Assembly (NCBI GenBank): GCA_937995995.1
Contig: CALKIP010000088.1
Span: 1 to 12,695 of the forward strand
Length of the DNA: 12,695 nt
Reading direction: 5' to 3'
Source of the DNA: an uncultured bacterium
GTDB lineage: Bacteria > Gemmatimonadota > Gemmatimonadetes > Longimicrobiales > RSA9
This document shows positions 1 to 6,353 of the stretch, piece by piece; position 1 is the first letter of the stretch; each line of letters opens with the position of its first letter. Below the pieces are notes generated by a model. It was not told the DNA's origin, did not search any database, and was given only the letters and a program-made list of their open reading frames with translations. A program made the translations under genes and the position numbers.

Positions 1-1230
1 GCGGATTCCTTGTACCGCGCGGCCCGCGAGGCGCTGAACCGGGACGACTACACCCGCGCCGCTGACCTCTTCGACCAGATCATTCGCCGGCACCCGGACT
101 CGGTGTACGTTCCCGACGCGTATTACTGGCGTGCCTTCGCGCTCTACCGGCAGGGAGACGCCGATGCGCTCCGGACTGCACTAGGCCTGCTCGAGCAACG
201 CCAGGCGCGCCATCCCGATGCGGAGCGCGGCCAGGATGCCGAGGCGCTGGCCACGCGGATCCAGGGAGCGCTCGCCCGGCTGGGCGATGCGGGCGCCGCG
301 GAGTCGCTGACCAAGGCCGCCGCAGAGGCCGCGGCGCCGGAGACGATATGTGCCGATAGCGACGACGATGTGCGGACCGCTGCGCTGAACGCGCTGCTCC
401 ATATGGATGCGGGTCGCGCCGTGCCGATCCTGAAGAGCGTCCTTGCCCGCCGCGACCCGTGCTCCGCGCCGATGCGACGCAAGGCCGTCTTCCTCATCTC
501 ACAGCAGGTCACGCCGGAGACCGAGGACATCCTCCTCGACCTCGCCCGCACCGATTCGGACCGCGAGGTGCGCGAGCAGGCGGTGTTCTGGCTGTCACAG
601 GTGAATTCGGAGAAGGCCGTGGACGCGCTCGTGCAGGTCCTGCGCGAAAGCGACGACCCGGGCATGCAGGAGAAGGCGATCTTCGCACTCTCCCAGCACC
701 CGAGCACACGGGCCTCACAGACCCTCCGCGAGTACGCCGTGCGTACCGATGCACCGGACCGGCTGCGTGAGCAGGCCATCTTCTGGATCGGCCAGGATGC
801 ATCTGCGGAGAACGCCCGTTTCCTGCGGGAGCTCTACTCGAGGCTCGATGCGAAGAGGCTCAAGGAGAAGGTCATCTTCTCGCTCTCGCAGATGGGGGGC
901 TTCGGAAACGAGCGGTGGCTACTCGAGGCCGCGCTCGACTCGTCCGTCGACATCGGCCTGCGCAAGCACGCCCTCTTCTGGGCCGGACAGGCCGGCGCAC
1001 CCATCGGTGAGCTGACCGATCTCTACGATCGGATGCAGGAGCGCGAACTGCGCGAGCACCTCATCTTCGTCTACTCACAGCGGAGGGATCGGGCCGCCGT
1101 CGACAAACTGATCGATATCGCACGCAACGAGCGGAACCCCGACCTGCGCAAGAAGGCCATCTTCTGGCTCGGCCAGACGAACGACCCTCGCGCCGCCGAA
1201 ACGCTGCTGGAGCTGATCAACCACGAGTAG
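1..1230 (+). CDS. TPR/HEAT-repeat protein, 5' end outside the window
   Basis: The frame is open from the first base of the window, so the gene almost certainly starts upstream. The only early start-like codon, TTG at 10, has no visible ribosome binding site. The first ~70 residues (from TTG 10) look like tetratricopeptide helices of the YbgF/BamD type, with a DDYTRAADLFDQIIRRHPDS segment. From about residue 155 there are eight HEAT-like repeats of 30-33 residues. Each carries a second-helix signature close to RE(Q/K)AIFWLGQ, centred on Phe 161, 193, 225, 258, 290, 323, 353 and 385. Such alpha-solenoids are protein-binding scaffolds and no catalytic motif is visible. Localisation cannot be judged without the N-terminus. 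It ends at TAG 1228-1230 and faces the next gene tail to tail. The repeat assignment is firm and the role unknown. Confidence 0.85.
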   Translation, partial: ADSLYRAAREALNRDDYTRAADLFDQIIRRHPDSVYVPDAYYWRAFALYRQGDADALRTALGLLEQRQARHPDAERGQDAEALATRIQGALARLGDAGAAESLTKAAAEAAAPETICADSDDDVRTAALNALLHMDAGRAVPILKSVLARRDPCSAPMRRKAVFLISQQVTPETEDILLDLARTDSDREVREQAVFWLSQVNSEKAVDALVQVLRESDDPGMQEKAIFALSQHPSTRASQTLREYAVRTDAPDRLREQAIFWIGQDASAENARFLRELYSRLDAKRLKEKVIFSLSQMGGFGNERWLLEAALDSSVDIGLRKHALFWAGQAGAPIGELTDLYDRMQERELREHLIFVYSQRRDRAAVDKLIDIARNERNPDLRKKAIFWLGQTNDPRAAETLLELINHE

Positions 1231-1246
1231 GCGGGATGTTGTGCAC

Positions 1247-1277
1247 CGGATCGGGCCCGAGTCTCGGGGCCGATCCG
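1247..1277 (+). terminator. Hairpin downstream of the HEAT-repeat gene
   Basis: An inverted repeat centred on base 1262 gives a long GC-rich stem (arms 1247-1260 and 1264-1277) with one G-G mismatch (1255/1269). It begins 17 bases after the TAG stop. No T-run follows, so it is terminator-like rather than a canonical intrinsic terminator. It could instead protect the 3' end of the mRNA. Confidence 0.45.
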
Positions 1278-1295
1278 TGGGGTCGAATCCTACGA

Positions 1296-1312
1296 CTTCG
1301 CGGCACGCGAAG
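1296..1312. repeat. Short perfect hairpin between two larger ones
   Basis: CTTCGCG (1296-1302) and CGCGAAG (1306-1312) are perfectly complementary around a GCA loop. It is the middle one of three hairpins that fill the convergent intergenic region. Its last base is shared with the first base of the next stem, so the two cannot both form at full length. Confidence 0.45.
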
Positions 1313-1353
1313 AATGAGGCCACCGGTTCCGCTCGGAACCGGTGGCCTCATTC
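1312..1353. terminator. Perfect 19-bp bidirectional hairpin between convergent genes
   Basis: Arms 1312-1330 and 1335-1353 are perfectly complementary over 19 bp around a GCTC loop. The structure lies between two convergent genes and overlaps the TGA stop (1348-1350, minus strand) of the small acidic protein. A symmetric stem can act on transcripts from both sides. There is no U-tract on either strand, so termination here may rely on the stem alone or on Rho. Confidence 0.6.
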
Positions 1354-1884
1354 GTACTCCACCTCACCCACATCCGGCTCGCGGGCGAAAGCGATGAGCG
1401 CGTCCTCCGCGGAGCCGTGCTCTTCGAGCAGTCCACGCAGGCGGCGAAAGCTCGATCGCAGCAGCCGTTCGCGCCGCGCCTCCTCCGGGGGGAGCGACTC
1501 GAGCCAGTTCGGATAGCCACGGACGGTGTACGTGGCATCCGGCTCCTCGGTGTCCAGGTCACGCACGGCCACACCGCAGCGGACCAGTTCGAAGGCGAAG
1601 GCCGGCTCGACCCCTTCCTCGCGGGCGAGGTCGTAGACTTCCTCCGCAAGTTCGGGGTCGACGTGGTCTTCCTTCACGGCGCGGTCGATCAGCTCCACGC
1701 GCCGCCGATGACGGCCGGACTCCTCCTCGACCTCGGCGGCACGATGGATCAGGCATTCGATCCCCTGAGCATTTCCGCCATCCTGTGCGATCCACGTCCG
1801 GAAACGGTCCAGCGCCTCCAGGGCGGCGCTCTCCCAGTAGGCGTCCTGGTCACGCCGGTCGGCGTCGCGCTTCTCGTCGCTCAT
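1348..1884 (-). CDS. Small acidic protein, possible degenerate SLT (transglycosylase)-like domain
   Basis: A 178-residue protein is predicted from the ATG at 1884, preceded by a GAGGAG motif three bases upstream. The same frame stays open to an ATG at 1974, but that extension is low in order and lacks a clear ribosome binding site. The N-terminus is highly charged, with no signal peptide or membrane segment. Residues ~76-104 (DPELAEEVYDLAREEGVEPA onward, then FAFELVRCG) resemble the opening helices of lysozyme-like SLT domains. Residues ~138-177 (LRSSFRRLRGLLEEHG, then ALIAFAREPDVGEVEY) resemble their closing helices, which usually read like FRYLRDLLERYGG...ALLAYNRGPGRV. The catalytic Glu expected after the V-R step is replaced (VRCGV where families have VRxES), and the central substrate-binding part is missing. 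This reading is inference, and a plain hypothetical protein is the safe label. It follows the 853-residue gene by 145 bases on the same strand. Confidence 0.65.
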   Translation of the reverse strand: MSDEKRDADRRDQDAYWESAALEALDRFRTWIAQDGGNAQGIECLIHRAAEVEEESGRHRRRVELIDRAVKEDHVDPELAEEVYDLAREEGVEPAFAFELVRCGVAVRDLDTEEPDATYTVRGYPNWLESLPPEEARRERLLRSSFRRLRGLLEEHGSAEDALIAFAREPDVGEVEYE

Positions 1885-2029
1885 CTGCTCCTCGGCTCTC
1901 GCACTTGCCCCGGTCCACGGAGCCGCAGCCACTCGACCCGTCAGGCACGGCTCCAGGACCTCATGGGTGCGCAAACCGCGTTCCCCGCAGCACGACGGTT
2001 GCGGTTGCGCTTGGCCCCGCGCCGCGCGC
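1885..2029 (-). other. Intergenic region with two imperfect hairpins
   Basis: This 145-base gap separates the 853-residue gene (stop TAA at 2030-2032, minus strand) from the small acidic gene. Two foldable elements are visible. One has outer arms GCGCAA/TTGCGC at 1969-1974 and 2005-2010, with an inner ACCG/CGGT pairing. The other has arms GGTCC and GGAGCCG (1912-1916, 1919-1925) pairing with CGGCTCC and GGACC (1948-1954, 1956-1960). Neither has a T-run. The first sits right after the upstream gene's stop and could be its transcription end or processing site. Confidence 0.35.
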
Positions 2030-4591
2030 TTACGCCCGTGCCGCGACGCTCGTCTCCTCCCTGGGCGTCGACCATGCCTCCGCGTTCGCGGAGTAGCGCG
2101 AGAGCCGGAACCGAACGGCCAGGTCGGTCACGTTCCAGAGCTGGATGTCCGTGCTCGTTGCGTAGCGTACGGGCGCGATGCAGCCATCGACGACGCGGTA
2201 GCTCCACAACTCGTTGTGGCTGAGGCCCGAGGCGTCGACGGCCTCGCGGACCCGTTGCAGCGCCGCCGCCAGCCCGTGCACGATCGGCTCGAGCGACGGG
2301 TCGCACAGCCGGCCGTCCGCGTCGACGTCGGCAGCGATCTGCCGTTCCAGCCCGAGGAGCAGCAGGTTCACCCCCCGGCCCCAGCCGGGGGCCGGCGCAT
2401 GGTAGTGGTCCACCTCGAACGCCTCCGAGACCGCACGGTCGGCGTAGGAGTCGTTGCTCACCACCGGGCCGACGCCCTCGACCATGAGACCGATCGGGTA
2501 CGGCAGGAGGACGATGTCGAGCCTTTGCAACGCTTCCTCCGGCGTCATCTCGCCCGCGAGCACGCGCCGCGTCGCATCGCCCAGGAACACGCCCACCACG
2601 GGGTCCGTGTTCGCAACGGGGATCGGCCGCCCCTCGGCATCCAGAGCGATCGACAGGAATTTCATGGCGCCGCCTTCCAACGGATCCGCCCGCAGCACCC
2701 GCTCCCAATGGCGACGTTCCGCCTCGGACATCCGTGCGAGCCGCTCGCTCACTCGCGCCTCCACCTCGAGCGCGTCCAGCTGGACCTCGAAGTGCCGCGC
2801 CGCGCCGCGCCACACCCGAACGGCCTCGGCCAGCTCCTCAGGACGCCGCGCGTACGCCGCGAAGCGACTGCGGCGGATCCCCGGCGCCGCCCGCTCGAGC
2901 TCGGCCGGACCGTACCCGAGTTCGCGGAGTGCGCCCAGGATCTCGCCGATCGCCTCGAGTGCGTTCGGCACCCAGATGGCGTTGACATCCATGGCGTAGC
3001 GACCGTTGCCGTACCCCGCCCCGCTGTCGCGCCAGCTCCCGGGGAACCAGTGCTCGTCGTCGAGCTTCGAGAAGCCGATCAGGTGTGCCGTGTCCGTCTC
3101 CCTCACGTACGCGGTGGTCGTCCGTGCAACGTGGGCCAGGTTGCGCAGGAGGAGCGTGAGACGGCTCGCGTCAATGCCGTCGCGTGCCGGGGCCTCCAGG
3201 AAGGCTCGCTTCCGCTCCAACGGGATGTCCGGGTCGGCCAGGTAGCGGGAGACGAGGATGGGAAACTGGTAGTCGTCGTCGACCATGCGGTAGTTCTCAC
3301 GCACCGCCTGGAGATCGGCCAGCACCTCGCGGGCACGCTCGAGCAGGGTGTCCCTGTCGGTGCCGCCGCGCAGGTACTCCTCGACCAGCGCGTTGTAGAC
3401 CGCCGCGTTCTCCCGGATCGCCTGCCCGCCGACCGACTCCTCATGACTGACCTCGCCTGCCGGCGAGAGCTTGCTCAACACGCTCGCGATCACATGCTCG
3501 AACATCGCGTCCGTCCAGACCGGCTCCATCATGAGCGCGGTCATGAGCGTGTCACGACCGAAATAGGTGGCGTAGTTCGGCATCCCCGCCATGATCTTCT
3601 CGCGGTAGGCGAGCAGTTCCGCGGCCCGGACCGCCCGCTCCATCCGTCGAAAGCTCACGATGCGCGATCGGTCGTCCGCACTGCGTGCCGACTCCGGGAT
3701 GGCCAGTAGCGTCTCGTAGGCCTCGCGTTCGGCCTCGAAGTAGCGGAAGAAGACGGTGTTGAAGATGTCGTGGCGTGTGAGGGGGCTCAGTGCGCGCGCG
3801 TCCGTCGTGATCCGGACGCGAAGCCGTACCGGGCCGCCATCGAGCGAGCGCAGCGTGACGACGCGGCCCGCCGACTCCAGCTCGGCCACTCGGCGGTCGA
3901 CGATCAGTTCGAGGATGAGCCGGTTGCGAGCATCGAACGAGGGCTGCACCATCCGAAGGATGCAAGCATTGCCCATGTCGACCCTGTAGAACGAGCGCTC
4001 GATCCGCGCGCGCAGATCGGCCTCGTCCTCTGCGTCCAGGAGGGCAAGGTGCTCGCGGCGCTCACTCCCGTCGAGGCGTCCGAGATTGTCGATCAGACGC
4101 TCGAGCGCCTCCAGGCGGAACGGCGGAGTACCGAACGGCTCCAGGTGCGCGGCGCTGGTCTGGAAGTCGCGCTCGACGCGCATCGAGCCGAGCAGGAAGT
4201 GGCCGAACTCGACCGCAGGCGGCGCCTCGAGCTCGTACTCCATGGTGCGGTCACTGCCCGTGGTCGTGACCCACGCACCCGAGGCCCACTCCAGCGGGAC
4301 GGGCTGGCCGTCCGGATCCCGGGCGGTGAGGCCCACACTCTCGTTCCGTGCATTGGCCCACACGTGCACGAGCCTGCCGCTGCGCCCGTCCATGTAGACC
4401 TGGAACGCGTTGCCCGCAGCGTCACGGTAGAAACGTGTGCGATACCCCTCGTACGCAGCGCTGTCGTCCAACCCGGCCTCGGGGAACTCCAGTACCGGGT
4501 CGACCTGCTGCGGCACTTCCGCCGCCTGGGCGAGCAAGAGGACCGCGAGGACGTTCGACTCGTGCTGTTCGGTCTGCTTCTCTACCTGCAT
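2030..4591 (-). CDS. Predicted six-hairpin glycosidase-like protein (glycogen-debranching/GH63-like fold)
   Basis: This is an 853-residue protein. Residues ~45-265 look like a beta-rich N-terminal domain. Residues ~315-800 look like an (alpha/alpha)6 barrel with motifs that recall amylo-alpha-1,6-glucosidase and related clans: YFGRDTLMTALMM (343-355), GEVSHEES (379-386), WRDSGAGYGNGRYAMDVNAIW (520-540, quoted at its key residues W520, D522 and D535), then PNALEAIG. In that superfamily the conserved acidic residues act on alpha-glucosidic or mannosidic bonds. Substrate and catalytic residues cannot be fixed here. Residues 14-26 (NVLAVLLLAQAAE) are hydrophobic and end like a signal-peptide cleavage region, but the stretch before them is acidic and polar, which is unusual for a signal. 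The ATG at 4591 is preceded directly by GGAGG with no spacer, and no alternative start lies between it and the in-frame TGA at 4610-4612. The fold assignment is moderate and the function open. Confidence 0.6.
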   Translation of the reverse strand: MQVEKQTEQHESNVLAVLLLAQAAEVPQQVDPVLEFPEAGLDDSAAYEGYRTRFYRDAAGNAFQVYMDGRSGRLVHVWANARNESVGLTARDPDGQPVPLEWASGAWVTTTGSDRTMEYELEAPPAVEFGHFLLGSMRVERDFQTSAAHLEPFGTPPFRLEALERLIDNLGRLDGSERREHLALLDAEDEADLRARIERSFYRVDMGNACILRMVQPSFDARNRLILELIVDRRVAELESAGRVVTLRSLDGGPVRLRVRITTDARALSPLTRHDIFNTVFFRYFEAEREAYETLLAIPESARSADDRSRIVSFRRMERAVRAAELLAYREKIMAGMPNYATYFGRDTLMTALMMEPVWTDAMFEHVIASVLSKLSPAGEVSHEESVGGQAIRENAAVYNALVEEYLRGGTDRDTLLERAREVLADLQAVRENYRMVDDDYQFPILVSRYLADPDIPLERKRAFLEAPARDGIDASRLTLLLRNLAHVARTTTAYVRETDTAHLIGFSKLDDEHWFPGSWRDSGAGYGNGRYAMDVNAIWVPNALEAIGEILGALRELGYGPAELERAAPGIRRSRFAAYARRPEELAEAVRVWRGAARHFEVQLDALEVEARVSERLARMSEAERRHWERVLRADPLEGGAMKFLSIALDAEGRPIPVANTDPVVGVFLGDATRRVLAGEMTPEEALQRLDIVLLPYPIGLMVEGVGPVVSNDSYADRAVSEAFEVDHYHAPAPGWGRGVNLLLLGLERQIAADVDADGRLCDPSLEPIVHGLAAALQRVREAVDASGLSHNELWSYRVVDGCIAPVRYATSTDIQLWNVTDLAVRFRLSRYSANAEAWSTPREETSVAARA

Positions 4592-4788
4592 CCTCCGACA
4601 TCCGCAGCTTCACGGGGAGGGCTCGTCCGGCTCGCGTCGATGCTCGGCACGAATGCGGGGCGCGGCCAGGCCGCGCCCCGTTCGATCCGATTCGATCCTC
4701 GGAACCGGATGGGCGTACGCGACGCCCGGATTCATTTGTTGGTACGCCGGAGGTGGGAGATTGTTCGGGGAATCCCGAGAAGTCCGGA
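4592..4788 (-). other. Intergenic region between ispG and the glycosidase-like gene
   Basis: The 197 bases hold no credible ORF. They contain the strong GC hairpin described separately (4656-4680), a smaller stem TCGGG/CCCGA at 4765-4769 and 4774-4778 just past the ispG stop, and a six-base stem GGGCGT/ACGCCC at 4711-4716 and 4722-4727. The only AT-rich patch is around 4729-4742, and I could not assign -35 and -10 boxes there. Confidence 0.4.
4656..4680 (-). terminator. GC-rich hairpin between ispG and the glycosidase-like gene
   Basis: Arms 4656-4667 and 4669-4680 pair perfectly over 12 bases with a nominal loop at 4668. In practice the inner C-G pair opens to a CAG loop. It lies downstream of ispG and upstream of the next minus-strand gene, so it may end ispG transcription or attenuate read-through. 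There is no U-tract. Confidence 0.5.
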
Positions 4789-6033
4789 CTACGTCGTGAC
4801 CGCCGCCACCGCCTCTGCCGCGTTCTCGCCGTAGCGGGAGTCGACGTACTCGTCGAGGATGCGCAGGAACTCCTCGACCAGCCCATCGCCGCGCAGCGTG
4901 GTGTAGAGCCGCCCGTCCACGTAGACCGGCGCCTTCGGCTCCTCGAAGGTGCCCGGGAGCGAGATGCCGATGTTGGCGTGCTTCGACTCGCCCGGCCCGT
5001 TCACGACGCACCCCATGACCGCGAGCTTGAGCTCCTCGACGCCCGGGTAGCGCACACGCCACTCCGGCATCTTCTCCCGGATGTAGTCCTGGATGTCCTC
5101 GGCCATCTGCTGGAAGAAGGTGCTCGTCGTCCGGCCGCACCCGGGGCACGAGGTGACCTGGGGGATGAAGCTGCGCAGCTCGAGCGACTGCAGGACCTGC
5201 TGGGCGACGAGGACCTCCTCGGTCCGGTCGCCGCCGGGCCGCGGCGTGAGGGAGACGCGGATCGTATCGCCGATCCCCTCCTGCAGCAGGATCGAAAGCC
5301 CCGCCGTCGTCGCGACGACGCCCTTCGTGCCCATCCCCGCCTCCGTCAGCCCCAGGTGCAGCGGGTAGTCGCACCGGGAGGCGAGCATGCGGTAGACGGT
5401 GACCAGGTCCTGCACGCCCGAGACCTTCGCCGAGAGGATGATGCGGTCGTGGCCGAGCCCGACCTCCTCGGCGAGTGCGGCCGAGCGGAGCGCGCTCTGG
5501 AGCATCGCCTCCATCATCACCGACTTCGCATCCAGCGGCTCGGGGAGCTTCGCGTTCTCGTCCATCAGCTCCGTCAGCAGCCGCTGGTCCAGCGAGCCCC
5601 AGTTCACGCCGATCCGCACCGGCTTGTCGTGCTCGATCGCGACCTCGATGATCGTGCGGAAGTTCACGTCGCGGTGCTTCGCGCCGACGTTGCCCGGGTT
5701 GATCCGGTACTTGTCCAGCGCCGCCGCCGCCTCCGGATGACGCGTGAGCAGCAGGTGGCCGTTGTAGTGGAAGTCGCCGACGATCGGCACCTCGACGCCA
5801 CGGTCGCGCAACCGCTCGACGATCTCGGGAACCGCCCGCGCCGCGTCGTCGTTGTTGACCGTCACGCGCACGAGCTCGCTCCCCGCCAGCGCCAGCGCCT
5901 CGACCTGGTCCGCCGTCGCCGCCGCGTCCGCCGTGTCCGTGTTCGTCATCGACTGCACCACGATCGGGTGCGATCCCCCGATCGGCACGCCGCCCACAAC
6001 GACCGTCGTCGTCTCCCGCCGCTGTCTATCCAT
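4789..6033 (-). CDS. ispG: 4-hydroxy-3-methylbut-2-enyl-diphosphate synthase (IspG/GcpE)
   Basis: This 414-residue protein catalyses the reductive ring opening of MEcPP to HMBPP, the penultimate step of the MEP isoprenoid pathway, in the cytoplasm and with a [4Fe-4S] cluster. The N-terminal TIM-barrel part begins with the typical HPIVVQSMTNTDT and continues through GDFHYNGHLLL, YRINPGN and RIGVNWGSL. The C-terminal iron-sulphur part carries the three cluster cysteines, C296 and C299 in CPGCGRT and C342 in MGCVVNGPGE. E349 sits in the position of the fourth ligand known from the family. The length fits the short bacterial form without the extra middle domain of plant enzymes. The start ATG at 6033 is preceded by GAGAGGGG about nine bases upstream. 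A candidate promoter and a tandem-hairpin leader lie upstream (6103-6283). Isoprenoid synthesis here therefore uses the MEP route. Confidence 0.97.
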   Translation of the reverse strand: MDRQRRETTTVVVGGVPIGGSHPIVVQSMTNTDTADAAATADQVEALALAGSELVRVTVNNDDAARAVPEIVERLRDRGVEVPIVGDFHYNGHLLLTRHPEAAAALDKYRINPGNVGAKHRDVNFRTIIEVAIEHDKPVRIGVNWGSLDQRLLTELMDENAKLPEPLDAKSVMMEAMLQSALRSAALAEEVGLGHDRIILSAKVSGVQDLVTVYRMLASRCDYPLHLGLTEAGMGTKGVVATTAGLSILLQEGIGDTIRVSLTPRPGGDRTEEVLVAQQVLQSLELRSFIPQVTSCPGCGRTTSTFFQQMAEDIQDYIREKMPEWRVRYPGVEELKLAVMGCVVNGPGESKHANIGISLPGTFEEPKAPVYVDGRLYTTLRGDGLVEEFLRILDEYVDSRYGENAAEAVAAVTT

Positions 6034-6102
6034 TACGTCGATCCCCTCTCACACCGGATCCCATGATCCCTGCATCGTCCCTTCGGAAGGAGCCGGGCCC
6101 CC

Positions 6103-6261
6103 GCTGCCGAGCAGCTCTCCCGCCGCCGAAGGCGGCCCTCCCGCCGCGTAGCGGCCCGCCCGCTGCGTAGCGGCCCTCCCGCTGCCGCCAGGCAGCTCTC
6201 CTGCTGTCGCAAGACAGCCCTCCCGCGCCCACAGGGCGCCCTCCTCCCACGGCCCAGCCGT
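6103..6261. repeat. Tandem array of eight small hairpins with pyrimidine linkers
   Basis: Eight consecutive perfect or near-perfect hairpins start at 6103, 6122, 6143, 6162, 6181, 6203, 6225 and 6249, a 19-24 base period. Stems are 5-6 bp with 3-4 base loops. The linkers are variants of CCTCCC (plus strand), which read GGGAGG on the minus strand. Stem sequences differ while pairing is kept: GCTGC/GCAGC, GCCGCC/GGCGGC, GCCGC/GCGGC, GCTGCC/GGCAGC, GCTGTC/GACAGC, GCGCCC/GGGCGC, ACGGC/GCCGT. The fourth unit (GCTGC/GCGGC) pairs fully only in plus-strand RNA, through a G-U pair; minus-strand RNA has an A-C mismatch. If the candidate ispG promoter is right, the array makes up most of a ~240-base ispG leader. 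I do not recognise it as a known element. Confidence 0.8.
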
Positions 6262-6277
6262 ACACTCCCGCAAAGCT

Positions 6278-6283
6278 ATGATA
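6278..6283 (-). promoter_or_regulatory. Candidate -10 box of an ispG promoter
   Basis: The minus strand reads TATCAT (five of six matches to TATAAT) inside a short AT-rich patch (6273-6287) in otherwise very GC-rich sequence. No good -35 hexamer is visible at the usual spacing. A start near 6271 would place the hairpin array about ten bases into the transcript. Confidence 0.35.
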
Positions 6284-6309
6284 GTACCCCGAAGTCCGCC
6301 ACGCGTGCA

Positions 6310-6334
6310 CCCACCCAGCCCTCGCCCTCGCCCC
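6310..6334 (-). promoter_or_regulatory. G-quadruplex motif after gdh
   Basis: On the minus strand there are five G-tracts of three or four separated by loops CGA, CGA, CT and T. This matches the G3+N1-7 quadruplex pattern with one tract to spare. It directly follows the gdh hairpin in the sense strand of the transcript. Confidence 0.5.
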
Positions 6335-6353
6335 GGCTCGCCCACGGCGAGCC
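6335..6353 (-). terminator. Hairpin adjoining the gdh stop codon
   Basis: GGCTCGCC (6335-6342) and GGCGAGCC (6346-6353) form a perfect 8-bp stem around a three-base loop, immediately after the gdh TGA (6354-6356, minus strand). No U-tract follows; the G-quadruplex motif comes next instead. Confidence 0.5.

Larger units (their letters stand above)
6034..6353 (-). other. Highly structured gdh-ispG intergenic region
   Basis: This 320-base gap has no credible gene. Read in the minus direction it contains, in order: an 8-bp hairpin touching the gdh stop (6353-6335), a five-tract G-quadruplex motif (6334-6310), an AT-rich candidate promoter (6283-6278), eight tandem small hairpins (6261-6103), and the ispG ribosome binding site. 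A ninth weak stem CCTT/AAGG lies at 6080-6083 and 6087-6090. Confidence 0.8.

Noticed and set aside
1277..1293. tRNA T-arm-like stem and loop containing TCGAAT
   Set aside because: No matching acceptor stem, anticodon arm or D-arm at the right distance, the usual first T of the loop is G, and the upstream bases are coding sequence.
1885..1974. N-terminal extension of the small acidic protein from ATG 1974
   Set aside because: No clear ribosome binding site, and the extension overlaps the imperfect hairpins of the intergenic region; the ATG at 1884 has GAGGAG upstream.
1967..3709. Long plus-strand open frame of 580 codons antisense to the glycosidase-like gene
   Set aside because: GC-rich codon bias removes stops from the antisense frames. 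The translation is rich in Arg/Pro/His, has no recognisable domain, and lies wholly opposite a coherent protein.
4592..4640. Frameshift hiding a normal signal peptide upstream of the glycosidase-like gene
   Set aside because: The alternative minus-strand frames over this stretch give only charged, polar sequence with no hydrophobic core, so no lost signal peptide can be reconstructed.
4348..6066. Plus-strand open frame of 572 codons antisense to ispG
   Set aside because: ispG is unmistakable on the other strand, and the antisense product is low-complexity Arg/Val/His-rich sequence.
6103..6261. CRISPR array
   Set aside because: Units are 19-24 bases with no constant long repeat and no unique spacers. 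The repeating element is a hairpin with varied stems, and there are no cas genes.
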